From Apostichopus japonicus (lineage: Eukaryota; Echinodermata; Holothuroidea; Aspidochirotida; Stichopodidae): 64,000 nt of DNA. The notes beneath the pieces were generated by a model. That model saw nothing but the letters and a program-made list of their open reading frames with translations, made no database searches and had not been told where the DNA came from. The stretch spans positions 4,131,501 to 4,195,500 of the forward strand of contig NC_092572.1 in NCBI RefSeq assembly GCF_037975245.1, in the 5' to 3' direction. Position numbers and translations under genes: made by a program. Every line of letters starts with the position of its first letter. Positions within the stretch are counted from its first letter, which is position 1. Below are positions 12,201-22,433 of this stretch, piece by piece.

Positions 12201-12592
12201 TCACATGGGAATCATTTTATGTATGGTTACACTCCTTTCCATATGACTGGTATGTTCACTTAAATTACAATTATGATCTTAATAATCATTTCCTACAGTT
12301 TACCGCAACGTCAGCTTTCATATGTGCAGCAGCAAAACAGACTTCATAAAATAATATTTTTTTTTATGTATGGGCTAAGTAAAGAAACAATTAACCCCTG
12401 TAAATGTCACAAATGTCCCTAACTTTCATCACGTCCACCCCCACCCACCCACCCCCCCTGTCTTCTGATTAATGCAGATGTGCATTCAGGATTTACCTTC
12501 TTGTTCTTTCTCTCTGTTACAGACATCTGGAGAGACTTCGTGATCTTGGTGGCATCGGGATCCTCCACTCATGTATGAAACATGTCAAATGA
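51..12592 (+). CDS. TTC12: TTC12, tetratricopeptide/armadillo repeat protein, 3' 14 exons (5' partial)
   Basis: Exons join(51-250,1061-1253,2083-2271,3084-3153,3740-3837,4709-4877,5928-6020,6248-6311,6658-6786,7568-7738,9858-9962,10548-10647,11416-11635,12523-12592). All introns are GT..AG, phases agree throughout, and the joined frame gives 622 residues plus TGA. Residues 1-22 are a charged leader, about 23-125 form three TPRs ([58 protein letters not shown]), and about 180-622 are Leu-rich armadillo-like helices. The match to vertebrate TTC12 is by recall: NRAQAY across the exon 1/2 join, KDYL-like [18 protein letters not shown] against FYAGGIEIL, and a C-terminal NTALCLSHC against NAALCLGNC. 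Human TTC12 is about 705 aa, so roughly 80 N-terminal residues lie upstream. In vertebrates TTC12 is a cytoplasmic dynein-arm assembly factor; loss causes primary ciliary dyskinesia. Introns over 300 bp hold the repeats and transposons listed separately, otherwise nothing recognisable. Confidence 0.95.
1061..1253 (+). CDS. TTC12: TTC12 exon 2 (TPR2-TPR3)
   Basis: Acceptor cttggtgaag at 1060, donor gtaaga at 1254; enters in phase 0 and leaves in phase 1. It encodes residues 67-130, completing TPR2 ([20 protein letters not shown]) and giving TPR3 with the canonical A..KG.AL...QYDQAI pattern. Confidence 0.94.
1405..1533. repeat. 26-bp minisatellite in TTC12 intron
   Basis: About five copies of a unit beginning tctacaactgaataca and ending agtaagtact; one copy is shortened to about 23 bases. 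It lies between exons 2 and 3. The rest of that intron (1254-2082) shows nothing recognisable. Confidence 0.85.
2083..2271 (+). CDS. TTC12: TTC12 exon 3 (linker to ARM region)
   Basis: Acceptor ctcacactacag at 2082, donor gttagt at 2272 (weaker than its neighbours); phase 1 in and out. It encodes residues 131-193: a helical Gln/Lys-rich linker ([11 protein letters not shown]) followed by [14 protein letters not shown], the first ARM-like helix. A transposon target site begins at the donor's fifth intronic base. Confidence 0.93.
2284..2571. mobile_element. hAT-like non-autonomous transposon (288 bp) at the exon 3 donor
   Basis: The left end caggcgcgtagccaag and the reverse complement of the right end, cagacgcatagccagg, form 16-bp terminal inverted repeats. 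Flanks are gtagaatg (2276-2283) and gcagaatg (2572-2579), an 8-bp target duplication with one mismatch, as expected for hAT elements. A G tract sits just inside the left end. An internal hairpin, agcgcca..tggcgct, is shared in form with the 8534-9785 element. It has no coding capacity. Confidence 0.85.
3084..3153 (+). CDS. TTC12: TTC12 exon 4
   Basis: Acceptor atttcattctcag at 3083, donor gtgagt at 3154; enters phase 1, leaves phase 2. It encodes residues 194-216 ([20 protein letters not shown]..). The last 20 bases and the donor are repeated six times in the following intron. Confidence 0.92.
3134..3610 (+). repeat. 70-bp tandem array duplicating the exon 4 end and its donor
   Basis: Seven copies, counting the exon 4 end itself, at a 70-71 bp period. 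The unit begins gagaataggacagtctctgg, followed by gtgagt, then intronic sequence ending gatatgctagc. Donor positions are 3154, 3225, 3295, 3365, 3436 and 3506, plus a decayed one (gtcag) at 3576. Confidence 0.92.
3740..3837 (+). CDS. TTC12: TTC12 exon 5
   Basis: Acceptor ttaattttcacag at 3739, donor gtaagt at 3838; enters phase 2, leaves phase 1. It encodes residues 217-249, including [17 protein letters not shown]. Confidence 0.92.
4709..4877 (+). CDS. TTC12: TTC12 exon 6
   Basis: Acceptor tctgttattccatcag at 4708, donor gtaggt at 4878; enters phase 1, leaves phase 2. It encodes residues 250-305, with the ARM-like helix [19 protein letters not shown]. Confidence 0.92.
5928..6020 (+). CDS. 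TTC12: TTC12 exon 7
   Basis: Acceptor ttgttatcag at 5927, donor gtaagt at 6021; phase 2 in and out. It encodes residues 306-336, including [20 protein letters not shown]. Confidence 0.92.
6248..6311 (+). CDS. TTC12: TTC12 exon 8
   Basis: Acceptor catttccatag at 6247, donor gtaagt at 6312; enters phase 2, leaves phase 0. At 64 bases it is the shortest exon, encoding residues 337-358 ([20 protein letters not shown]). Confidence 0.9.
6658..6786 (+). CDS. TTC12: TTC12 exon 9
   Basis: Acceptor cttcattaattag at 6657, donor gtaagt at 6787; phase 0 on both sides, 43 codons (residues 359-401). Skipping it would keep the frame. It contains [20 protein letters not shown], an ARM-like segment resembling the MGNLS stretch of vertebrate TTC12. 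Confidence 0.92.
7568..7738 (+). CDS. TTC12: TTC12 exon 10
   Basis: Acceptor cttcttaatccag at 7567, donor gtgaga at 7739; phase 0 on both sides, 57 codons (residues 402-458). It contains the helix [20 protein letters not shown], the counterpart of the L.GL.MNLC helix of vertebrate TTC12. Confidence 0.92.
8534..9785. mobile_element. hAT-like non-autonomous transposon (1252 bp) in TTC12 intron 10
   Basis: Left end catgggcgggatta and reverse-complemented right end caggggcgggattt are terminal inverted repeats. Both flanks are cctacagc (8526-8533, 9786-9793), a perfect 8-bp target duplication. A G-rich/C-rich pair lies just inside the left end and a C tract near the right end. Inside, a motif containing ggtggcgctccgcttagata near 9712 has a related copy near 9472 (gatggcgctccgcttagata). 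Open frames inside are short and resemble no transposase, so it is probably a deletion derivative. Confidence 0.88.
9858..9962 (+). CDS. TTC12: TTC12 exon 11
   Basis: Acceptor ctttaacctttcag at 9857, donor gtaagt at 9963; phase 0 on both sides, 35 codons (residues 459-493): [20 protein letters not shown] and on. It begins 64 bases after the target duplication of a 1.25-kb transposon, so the acceptor and polypyrimidine tract lie outside the element. Confidence 0.92.
10080..10190 (+). repeat. Polypurine, G-run-rich tract in TTC12 intron
   Basis: About 100 bases almost entirely G and A on the transcribed-sense strand, with many GGG runs and a run of 12 G at about 10142. It could form G-quadruplex or triplex structures; no function is implied. 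The remainder of 9963-10547 is featureless apart from a C run at about 10301. Confidence 0.7.
10548..10647 (+). CDS. TTC12: TTC12 exon 12
   Basis: Acceptor ttccttttcactaacag at 10547, donor gtaaaa at 10648 (lacks the usual G at +5); enters phase 0, leaves phase 1. It encodes residues 494-526, with the helix [20 protein letters not shown]. Confidence 0.91.
11416..11635 (+). CDS. TTC12: TTC12 exon 13 (C-terminal ARM repeats)
   Basis: Acceptor ggtttttcag at 11415, donor gtaaga at 11636; enters phase 1, leaves phase 2. It encodes residues 527-599 with two ARM helices, [18 protein letters not shown] and [15 protein letters not shown], the best-conserved part of the protein against vertebrate TTC12. 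Confidence 0.95.
12523..12592 (+). CDS. TTC12: TTC12 terminal exon and stop
   Basis: Acceptor tctctctgttacag at 12522; enters phase 2 and ends at TGA 12590-12592. It encodes residues 600-622, [20 protein letters not shown] and a short tail, matching the L..L.G..IL.S.MK end of vertebrate TTC12. An AATAAA directly follows the stop. Confidence 0.94.
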
Positions 12593-12598
12593 AATAAA
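12593..12598 (+). terminator. Possible polyadenylation signal abutting the TTC12 stop
   Basis: AATAAA begins at the base after the TGA. If used, cleavage about 15-30 bases later would give a 3' UTR of only some 20-35 bases. No clear GT-rich downstream element is visible, and later AATAAA motifs exist, so which signal is used is unknown. Confidence 0.4.
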
Positions 12599-12754
12599 AG
12601 ACCTTTGTCTTACTACATGAAGAAAAATGCCAGTTATCACCAAACCCACCAACCTTACCTTCTCTTAGTTCCTTTCCTGTATCCAACCCCTTATCCTTAT
12701 TTCTTTGAGGTACCCTCGCAAGAACCCTACACCTTCCTGGTACCCTTTCATCTT

Positions 12755-13441
12755 TTGCTTGATCTGGGAGCTGCCTTCATGCCATTGGTACATTGGTGAT
12801 ATTTGAACTTGGAGCTACCTTCATGCCATGGGTACTTTGGTCATCTTTGATCTGGGAGCTACCTTCATGCCATGGGTACATTGGTGATCTTTGAACTGGG
12901 AGCTACCTTCATGCCATGGGTACATTGGTTATCTTTGATCTGGGAGCCACCTACATGCCATGGGTACAATGGTGATCTTTGATCTGGGAGCCACCTTCAT
13001 GCCATGGGTACATAGGTCATCTTTGAACTGGGAGCCACCTTCATGCCATGGGTACATTTGGTGATCTTTGAACTGGGAGCTACCTTCATGCCATGGGTAC
13101 ATTGGTTATCTTTGATCTGGGAGCCACCTACATGCCATGGGTACAATGGTGATCTTTGATCTGGGAGCCACCTTCATGCCATGGGTACATAGGTCATCTT
13201 TGAACTGGGAGCCACCTTCATGCCATGGGTACTTCGGTCATCTTTGAACTGGGAGCTACCTTCATGCCATGGGTACATTGGTTATCTTTGAACTGGGAGC
13301 TACCTTCATGCCATGGGTACATAAGTGATCTTTGAACTGGGAGCCACCTTCATGCCATGGGTACAATGGTGATCTTTGAACTGGGAGCTACCTTCATGTC
13401 ATGGGTACATTTGATCATCTTTGATCGGGGAGCTGCCCTCA
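12755..13441 (+). repeat. 44-bp minisatellite downstream of TTC12, with higher-order structure
   Basis: About 15 copies of a 44-45 bp unit (tgggagctaccttcatgcca, tgggtaca.., atctttgaac). A four-unit block of about 177 bp starting near 12898 is repeated almost exactly from near 13075, showing block-wise amplification. It begins about 160 bp after the TTC12 stop, so it may be in or just beyond the 3' UTR. Confidence 0.93.
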
Positions 13442-14880
13442 CAAAGGATGTGGTAATGATGACACCCAGGACACTGTCACTGTGACATTTGGAAGGGCGG
13501 ATTGAATGAAGTCAAACCGTTTCATTTCAAAGGATGAAATATCATTAACCTAACTATACACAGTCTGATGTAATCCACATAAACTGGTACCAGAAATGTT
13601 GGAGAGAGAAAAAAAAATGTTAACAAGACTGCTCATCTACTGCAAAGAGGCCTGAGTAGGGAAAAGTAGAAGTTAGATGACCTAATGTTTCAATCCTAGG
13701 AGAATCTTTTTTAGAGACAAACTTAAAAACTAGTTAACTTAGGGTATCAGCTACTGCTTGGTGTAAGACCGTGTAAGACCTAGATTAGATTACCAGCTCT
13801 GGGAATTGTGAATGTATCTATTTATAAGTACAAATAGTTCTACTGTTGTCAATCGATTCGTCGACGATTTAAACCACAGGCCTAATAAACAGATTTTCAT
13901 GTGACCTCGATAGTTGAATGGGTGTTGTTTGATACTTCAATCCCATCAAAGTGTAAGTCTTTACCTTGAGTATTTAAGCTTAATTTCCATATATAAAACA
14001 AAAAGTCGGAAATTGAATTTATCAATGTCTCTTTACGTGCAGGGATTGATTGATACTAATATTTTAATGTTTCTGGGCGAGGAATCCGTCATGATCCAGT
14101 ATAATTTATTACTTACTCCCTCATCAACTTATAATTAGTGACAGCAAATCTCGAATAGTGTCCTTATTTGGTCAATTTTCAATATTTTTCAAGTATTATT
14201 TGACAAGGTTTGGTAAACTTGTGAACCAGACACAATAAGGTGCTTCCAGGCAATTATTAAACACTTTATCCAGGCCTCAGTGCTATCTTATTGATCCCAC
14301 ATTTGTTTTAGGGGTTTTGATCAGATTTCGATCAGATTTGGTCGTACAGTACACCTAAATACTATATTTTAGTTAAGGCAAAGTTTGTGTAATGTTTTTT
14401 ATATTTATTGTACCGAAGATTGTTGGTCGTACTCATGTTTTTCTTAGTTAATTTATAATTAATTTCTCTTAGATTTTGTTTTAAAGTAGGCCTAATACTT
14501 TTATTGAATTAAGTTACAGTTTGTGTGATGTTTTATATTTATGTAACTAAGATTGAGTTCTTAATAAAGGCAGATACAATTGAGGTCATGTGCAATTTGT
14601 CCATAGTTTGTGTTCTTTCAGCGACTGAACTTTATTAAATGCTTAAATTAACTCATGGAGGTGGGAAGGTCCCCAAGTTTTGGGATAGCCTATAAAATAA
14701 AGCTTAAAAGCATAAGACATTGCATGTATGGTGTCCAATTACAATCCCAGAAAGAAAAAAGTAAATAATGCCAATCTCTAGGAAAAATTCTGATAACAAG
14801 AATTCCTCACCCTTACAACTACAGTATGGAATCAACTGTATATAGACTACAGAGTCAATTGAATAGACTATAAAAACCAA
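13442..14880. other. Intergenic, no gene seen
   Basis: AT-rich single-copy-looking sequence without a credible open frame or RNA gene. AATAAA-type motifs such as that near 14560 could be alternative TTC12 polyadenylation signals, but nothing ties them to the gene. Confidence 0.5.
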
Positions 14881-16352
14881 TTGTATTAAGAATATTCCAC
14901 AGCTTTGAAACCAAACCAATCATATAGTTTCTGTCTGCGACTCGGAAATGTATTAAAACAAGTGTATTAAGAATATTCCACAGCTTTGAAACCAAACCAA
15001 TCATATAGTTTCCGTCTTTGTGTCCCCAGTCTAAGTTCTACATGTGTCAATGCATCGTCTGTGACTCGGGAATGTATGAAACCAATTGTATTAAGAATAT
15101 TCCACAGCTTTGAAACCAAACCAATCATACAGTTTCCGTCTTTGTGTGCCCAGTCTAAGTTCTACATGTGTCAATGCATCGTCTGTGACTCGCAAGGGCG
15201 GCGGAACCGGGGGGGCACAGGGGGCACGTGCCCCCCACTTTTCCTCAGGTTAAAAATGTGCCCTTTTTCTACCAAAAAATTTCTAAATAAAAAAAGAGTT
15301 AACAAAGCGAAACCCACGTCGAATGAAATATTTCGGGAATTTTTAAATGTTACTACCACAGGCGTAGGAGCCCAATTTGAATTGGGAGGCTGTAACGACT
15401 TGCCCGAAAAATATTACCAAAATTTTTCGCGCGCTCCGCGCGCGTTCAACATGGCAGTATGCATATCATATAGGCATGCGTTGGTTATTACATCGCATGC
15501 CAATAACATACAATCATTTGTCGTGTTATTACGCTTCCAAATTGGTTAGAATTATTGGGAAAGTCCTTACAATAATAATGATCATAATAATATCAGTTTA
15601 ACCATTGAAAAACACATAGAAAATTATTTTTCTTTCAGTATTTTCACATATTTCATTTGCTTTCATGCATGTATCGATCGCGTGTGCAGGGACTTGGACT
15701 TTATAATGATTTCACCTCATGTTGTCTTTTTCCTTGTTTCCCAATTTGCACATTAGATATTGCAGTGCTAATATGCATTGTTTCCTTGAGAGGGGGGGGG
15801 GGGTGGTGGCGTTGATGGAGTGATGTGTATACGCAAATAAGATAATACAATAAGAGTTATAAAGGGTACTAAATATCAGGCTGCATCAGTCCAATCGAAT
15901 TTCTGCTAAGTGCCCTTCGACGTTGGTGCCCCCCCCCCCCCCCCAGATTGGAAGTGCTTCCGCCGTCCTTGGTGACTCGGGAATGTATGAAACCAATTGT
16001 ATTAAGAATATTCCACAGCTTTGAAACCAAACCAATCATATAGTTTCCGTCTTTGTGTCCCCAGTCTAAGTTCTACATGAGTCAATGCATCGTCTGTGAC
16101 TCGGGAATGTATGAAACCAATTGTATTAAGAATATTCTACAGCTTTGAAACCAAACCAATCATATAGTTTCCGTCTTTGTGTCCCAGCCTAAGTTCTACA
16201 TGAGTCAATGCATCGTCTGTGACTCGGGAATGTATGAAACCAATTGTATTAAGAATATTCTACAGCTTTGAAACCAAACCAATCATATAGTTACCGTCTT
16301 TGTGTTCCCAGTCTCAGTTCTACATGCGTCAATGCATCGTATGTGACTCGGG
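14881..16352 (+). repeat. 124-bp tandem array split by a transposon
   Basis: About six copies of a unit running from tgtattaagaatattccaca to gtgactcgggaatgtatgaa. The first copy is shortened by an internal deletion. Copies start near 14881, 14963, 15085, 15996, 16119 and 16241. The third is interrupted by the element at 15193-15971. Short open frames here are by-products of the repeat. Confidence 0.92.
15193..15971. mobile_element. hAT-like non-autonomous transposon (779 bp) inside the 124-bp array
   Basis: Terminal inverted repeats caagggcggcggaa (left) and caaggacggcggaa (reverse complement of right). The target duplication gtgactcg is perfect at 15185-15192 and 15972-15979. Neighbouring uninterrupted array units show a single gtgactcg at this point, giving a built-in empty site. 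It has G/C homopolymers near both ends. Positions about 15570-15645 resemble about 21675-21740 of the 21390-22044 element (gtttaaccattgaaaaacac in both), so the two are related. Confidence 0.92.
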
Positions 16353-19280
16353 ACCACCAAAACATATCTATTTTACTTGTTTGGAATAATAGTGACAACA
16401 TAAATTGACATTTTGACACTTGAAGAGTTCCATTTGTTCGTAAACTGTTATCATTAAACAATAACTGCAATTTAAAAAGGTGAAAATTCTCGGTCATGGT
16501 TGTCAAGACATTTAAGAAGAAGTGGCTAATAAGGGCACCTGTTTGAGGTAATAATTCTTAAGTGAAAATAAACATTTCTTTTTTATCGGCAAGGGAAAGC
16601 TTTGCCTCTCAAAGTTTTACCGTTGGCCTTTTGTGGTTGTTTCAGCTTGTTGGAGTGGTTTCTTGTTACAGATGGTTAAAGATCAGAGTCCTATGTCTTA
16701 AAGCAGAAGTTTAAAGGTTAGCGATTCCCTTAACTTTGAACAATCGAAAATTGATAAAAAATTAAGCAAGCACTTTTCTTACCAATTCTAATTTACAAAA
16801 ATTATTCCTAGACGTCGAATCGAGTAAAAATAGAGCGATGGTGGAAATTTGTCCTGTATATTGCTGATTGGCGGTGATTATCTGTTCAATTTATTACTGA
16901 TTGGCTGTGATTATCTGTTCCATATATTGTTGATTGGTGGCTATCAATGATTATGTGTCCCATATATTGCTGATTAGTGGCGATTATCTGTTCAAATTAC
17001 TTTTGATATATTTGACTTCTAAATGATTCTTTTTTTTTTTTATCTGCAATGACCCCACGGCAGCAACCCCTTCTTTATAAAATACTTCATTCACATCTGG
17101 CCTTCCATAAAGATTCCGGTCACCATCTAAATCAGTCTGGGGCAGTTTGGAGTTTATTATTATTTATAAGCACACACTTGCGTTTAGAGGTATTTGTATA
17201 GACCTAAAGTTATGAACGTTTAAAACTTTATTTTTGCTGGGGGGCCTTTCCACAAAAGTTAAGCCTCATACCTTAATCAGTCTGGGGAAATTTGGAATTT
17301 GGCACTCCCCCCTCCCCCACTCTCCAACTTCCCATTAAAATTATGTATACGACACTGTGAAATAAATACGAACATATTCTTAACAAAATACAGAAATCTA
17401 AATCGATGTCACATTTTCTTCACCAAGCTTTGAAAACTAACTGGATAACTTATTTTCATCTTCAAACCTTTACTTTAAATTTCTGTCATAAATAATCAGT
17501 TAACCTCGCGACACTTTATACGTTATACGTTCGCCCCTATACCTAAACGTGTGGGTTCTAACCCATCACTTAATCAATTATTTTCCCTTTTCAGAGGAAA
17601 TAACCATTATTTCCGATAGTGCATGTCTCTCAAATGACCTCTGTCACGATTTCAAAGTTAGTCTAACAAAAGATTCACCAAATTAGATTTTCCCTCCCCC
17701 CAGTGAAACGATCTCTCTTCGACCGACGGCAAGTCCCATGGCTACTAAGCTCACACCGATACAGTTTCCTCAAAGACCTCGTCGAAACTGTGGCCTGTGA
17801 TCGCTCCTACAAGCAAATAATACCAGTGGTCATATTCTTAATATCATTTCATATTGATGGTGATTACTTTTTGTTTAGAACCAGGTGTTGGAAATTAAGT
17901 TAGATCAGATACACCCTGCTGCGATCACACCGGGAAGGTGAAAATGGGCTTCGGCCACGGTGTGGCATCGGGTTGCCCCGGGTAGGATAAAATGGCGTAT
18001 TTACCGAAGCAACATTAAAGGGATCCAACCACGACACTTTAACATTTGTCGTAAGGCAAAATTGAAAATGTGTGTGTGTGTGGGGGGCAGGGGGGTTTTA
18101 TATGCAAGAAAGGTAAAAAATGAGAGAAATATCTTGTTCTTTTAGTGGTCGATACACGTGACCTGCACGAATAAACGAGGATCTTGATTTCGTAAACTGT
18201 ATACGCTACTGAGAATGACCAAGCTGTGGTCTATAGAAAGGGTAAGGGGGACGAAGGGGGGGTATGGATAGTTAACAAAAGCAACAGATGTTACATAGGC
18301 ATCCCAAATCCTAATTTTTCTTTTACTTTTTCCCGTGACGGAAACTACTCGATTAAATGGCGTTCCTTGTATCAAACTCATGTACAAACTCCTCTAGGCA
18401 AACAAAATCAAAATTTGGGGAAAACGTTACCATTCTTTCTATATACTTTCAATACTAACGGATAAAAATAATGGATATTATACGTGAAGCCTATCCTGAT
18501 ATTATATTGGAATTTCTCACTACCTAACTCAACCACTATAAGTTTATCACTGTGATCAGTTCCGCTATATTATCATAACTCGTGTCGATTCAATTGTAAC
18601 TTTTCTCAGCAAATGTTATGATTATTTTTTCTCTCGGTTTCGCCACGCAACCCCTTTAAACTGACCAACAACTCTTCACAAGTCTTCGACATGTAAACGA
18701 GTGGTGACGCTTTTCACAAATTATGTTTCAAGTTGTCAAAACATAATTAAAATAATATTTGATATTAAGAGAAGACCTCGAGCATGACGTGTGACTTTTA
18801 TTGAACCGTGATTAGTCACGTGATCAATTGGAGATACTTAAAGAGGTTAGTTACACCGTGACGACGTTTGGTGGTTATAATGTTTAGGTACAAAGTTATT
18901 GTTGTTGTTGTTGACAGTTGTTGTTTATTGCATTCACTGAGAATAATCGCATCCCGATATTATGTTTTGTTGATATTGATGTGCATTTCTCAGGTTTCAT
19001 TATCATTATTCATGGGGGCATCTAGCCATTTTCCATACACGGAGTGATATAACCATGACCTATAGCTTCTTCATCTATCCTTGTCGTTTTACTACCCTTT
19101 CTGTCTTGTTGAAAAGTCGCAAAACTCGCCATCCAACAGGCGTATATTTATAAAATGATTGCGTATCAAGAAACCAGAACCCAAATGTACACGTTTTATG
19201 CAAATCAGGAAGTGAGTAATAAAACCATGTTATAAACGACTAAAACAATTCATCATGAACACATCATATCACTGAGGACA
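16353..19280. other. Intergenic, no gene seen
   Basis: Contains a 33-40 bp repeat of about four copies at 16859-16990 (unit tattgctgattggcggtgat..). Otherwise AT-rich with only short frames. A C-rich stretch at about 17300-17330 may be a transposon remnant but has no recognisable ends. Confidence 0.5.
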
Positions 19281-20060
19281 CCCTACCTACCTACCTACCT
19301 ACTTACCTACCTACCTACCTACCTACCTACCTACCTACCTACCTACCTACCTACCTACCTACCTACCTACCTACCTACCTACCTACCTACCTACCTACCT
19401 ACCTACCTACCTACCTACCTACCTACCTACCTACCTACCTACCTACCTACCTACCTACCTACCTACCTACCTACCTACCTACCTACCTACCTACCTACCT
19501 ACCTACCTACCTACCTACCTACCTACCTACCTACCTACCTACCTACCTACCTACCTACCTACCTACCTACCTACCTACCTACCTACCTACCTACCTACCT
19601 ACCTACCTACCTACCTACCTACCTACCTACCTACCTACCTACCTACCTACCTACCTACCTACCTACCTACCTAACCTACCTACCTACCTACCTACCTACC
19701 TACCTACCTACCTACCTACCTACCTACCTACCTACCTACCTACCTACCTACCTACCTACCTACCTACCTAACCTACCTACCAACCTACCTACCTACCTAC
19801 CTACCCACCCACCCACCCACCCACCCACCCACCTACCCACCTACCCACCTACCCACCTACCCACCTACCCACCCACCTACCCACCTACCCACCTACCTAC
19901 CTACCTAACCTACCTACCTAACCTACCTACCTACCTACCTACGGTACCTACCTACCTACCCACCTACCCACCTACCTTCCAACCTACCTACCTACCTACC
20001 TACCTACCTACCCACCTACCTTCTTACCTACCTACCTACATACCCACACACCCCTTCCCT
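19281..20060 (+). repeat. (ACCT)n microsatellite, about 780 bp
   Basis: Nearly pure CTAC tetranucleotide from 19284 to about 19670. Further on it carries single-base insertions (ctaacc) and a ccca/ccta interspersed section at about 19800-19890 and again at 19950-20050. Degeneracy rises towards the right end, suggesting the left part expanded more recently. Confidence 0.97.
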
Positions 20061-21389
20061 TCCACGGGTAACCTACCCTGTTTCTGAGCAGTTAGGTATA
20101 TCTTGATAAAAAAAACCTATCAGCCTTCAAATAACCACATCTCCTCGAACTATACATTGAGGTTATCAATTCACACATTATTGTGATTAATAAAGTTTCC
20201 ACATTCTGAACTAAAGTGTCCTTTTGCCTAAAACTACACATAACCCCTTTAAACATAACTTTGGACACACCGACGTTATCACACATATATAAACGTATAA
20301 CAGTGTTACAAGGTATTATATAAAAAATCGACCTAATTAAATTTATTTGAAACTAAATATGAGTGACTCCATCTATTTTGATCGCGTTGTAATATATTTA
20401 ATATTTTCACGTCAGTATAGCAAACGGCCAGAGTATATATATATACATATAAATATATATATTTATATTAATATATAGTTAACACGTGAATCATGGTAAC
20501 GTGAAATCATTTAATTTAATGTCGTTGTACTCGCAAGGCTAACTGGCGATACGTGATAAATTGCTCCAACGTGATAATATTTTCAATTCATCCGTTGTAA
20601 CAAATAATCATTTTGTAACGTCGTAAAGTTATTGCTAAAATGAAATGTTCAGTGACAGGGTGAAGATCTGAAAATTGTTTGCGTATAACCGAGCATGCGC
20701 AAATGCCTAAAATAATTTGCCTCAAAAGTCAATCAAGCACATATAATCACGAACATACCGGTATACATTTCATACTGACGTAACAATACACAAGAGAGAC
20801 AACAAAGAAACTGAGATGCCGAGGGGAATTACATTACATATATTCCGCGAAGTCAGAGCAAATCATCTCATATTTCAAGATACGCGCATATGATAAAACA
20901 CATGTTATGTACAAATGTGATAGGCGTTTGCGCCTGAATCACATGATCTGGCACCGGCAGTAACTCGTACATGCGCAGTATGGATGGTGAAAATTCCCCC
21001 ACCCCACCCCACCCTCTCCACCTTCCTAGTTTCATTATAAACTTTAAATTTCATTTTCTGTTATACCACATCTCACATATTTATATTTCAGTACAACAGT
21101 CTGGCTGGCCTAAAAAACTATGATAATTTAGTAAAATTAGCTGATCTGAGACAAGAGGGGTCTGAACAATAATTAAAACACTTCTAACAATGACAGTAAA
21201 TAATAGTCCTAAATACCTCCCTCACTAACACCAGAAAATGATCTGTGTCCGAATGGTGTGGACTCACGTCTATGACACGAGATCTGAGGTTTAATTCCTA
21301 TCTTCGCCTGACGTGTCCCAACATGACAAAACCGGTGTCGAAGTGGATTTGGTGTATGGGCTGATTTCAATGTCATTGTTTCTCTCATT
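20061..21389. other. Intergenic, no gene seen
   Basis: AT-rich, with a TA-rich patch at about 20433-20478. The segment 21245-21300 (ccgaatggtgtgg ... gaggtttaattcc) loosely resembles tRNA A and B boxes and may be a decayed SINE. No credible open frame. Confidence 0.45.
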
Positions 21390-22044
21390 CAGGGACGTCG
21401 CTAGAGGGGGGTGTGGGGGGGGTGTCTCACCCCAAACTTGGTAAAACTGACGATAGTTGGAAAATTGGAGTGCGACAGTCGGAATTTCCGACTGTCGCAC
21501 TCTAGTTTATCTAGGCCTATTCATAGGTTCCTGTGATTGTGAATGACCTAAAGATTGAAAATTTCGGTCACAATTGACCTTCAATCAGTCATATTTACCA
21601 AGCTTTCCTTGCCACTTTGAGAAATTGTATCTCGCGATTCTTATACTCCACAATACAAAAGGAAATCGTTACAATATTAATGGTAATAATAATATAAGTT
21701 TAACCATTGAAAAACACATTGCAAATTATCTTTCTTTCAGTAGGTGCCCGAAAAGTTATCAGCATATTTCCAGAATTTTCACAAAAAATATTTGGTTGGG
21801 GGGGTGGATGGGGGGCTAATAAGTTTGTGAAGTGAGTGCCAGTGGGTACAAGTGTATCGAAATAAGTTCGGAACAAAAGCGCTGTCGACTGACACTCACC
21901 GTATCGTTGACGAGTAGCGCGGGGGGGGGGGGGGAGGGGGTACAAGGCAGCAGTTGGAATTTTCTGCCTTCAAATCCCATCCAGTTGGATTTTCAGCCAC
22001 TACCCCCCCCCCCCCCCAATCATCAGGCCTTAGCTACGTCCCTG
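21390..22044. mobile_element. hAT-like non-autonomous transposon (655 bp)
   Basis: Terminal inverted repeats cagggacgtcgctaga (left) and cagggacgtagctaag (reverse complement of right). The target duplication ctctcatt is perfect at 21382-21389 and 22045-22052. G runs lie inside the left end and C runs near the right end. Interior homology to the 15193-15971 element marks one family. A short hairpin, tccgactgtcgcact with its complement, lies at about 21466-21502. Confidence 0.92.
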
Positions 22045-22433
22045 CTCTCATTACGCCACACATGAACTTTAACTTCATTATAAACATGGCTTCGCGGTCC
22101 CATCCAACAAGTACACCCTCAGAACAATTGAAACATTTCTCGAAGTGACAGAAATAACAGCCACAAAAACAATGGCCTAATGGTATAAATAGATTCACGT
22201 CTGTCGGGCACGAGTTGTAAAGTTCACTCCTTCCATCAACCCAAAACACAGAAGAAGGACGCAACCAGTCGTGAAGTACATTTGTTATTGTGTGTTTAAG
22301 ATATATTTATACATAGATATATTTGTGTATATAAGATACTAATCTGGCTTTTTGATAATCATTTAGTCAATTAATAATTAAATCTCATCTGATTGCGTTA
22401 GATCTGGGTCGGTTATATACTAATTCATACAGT

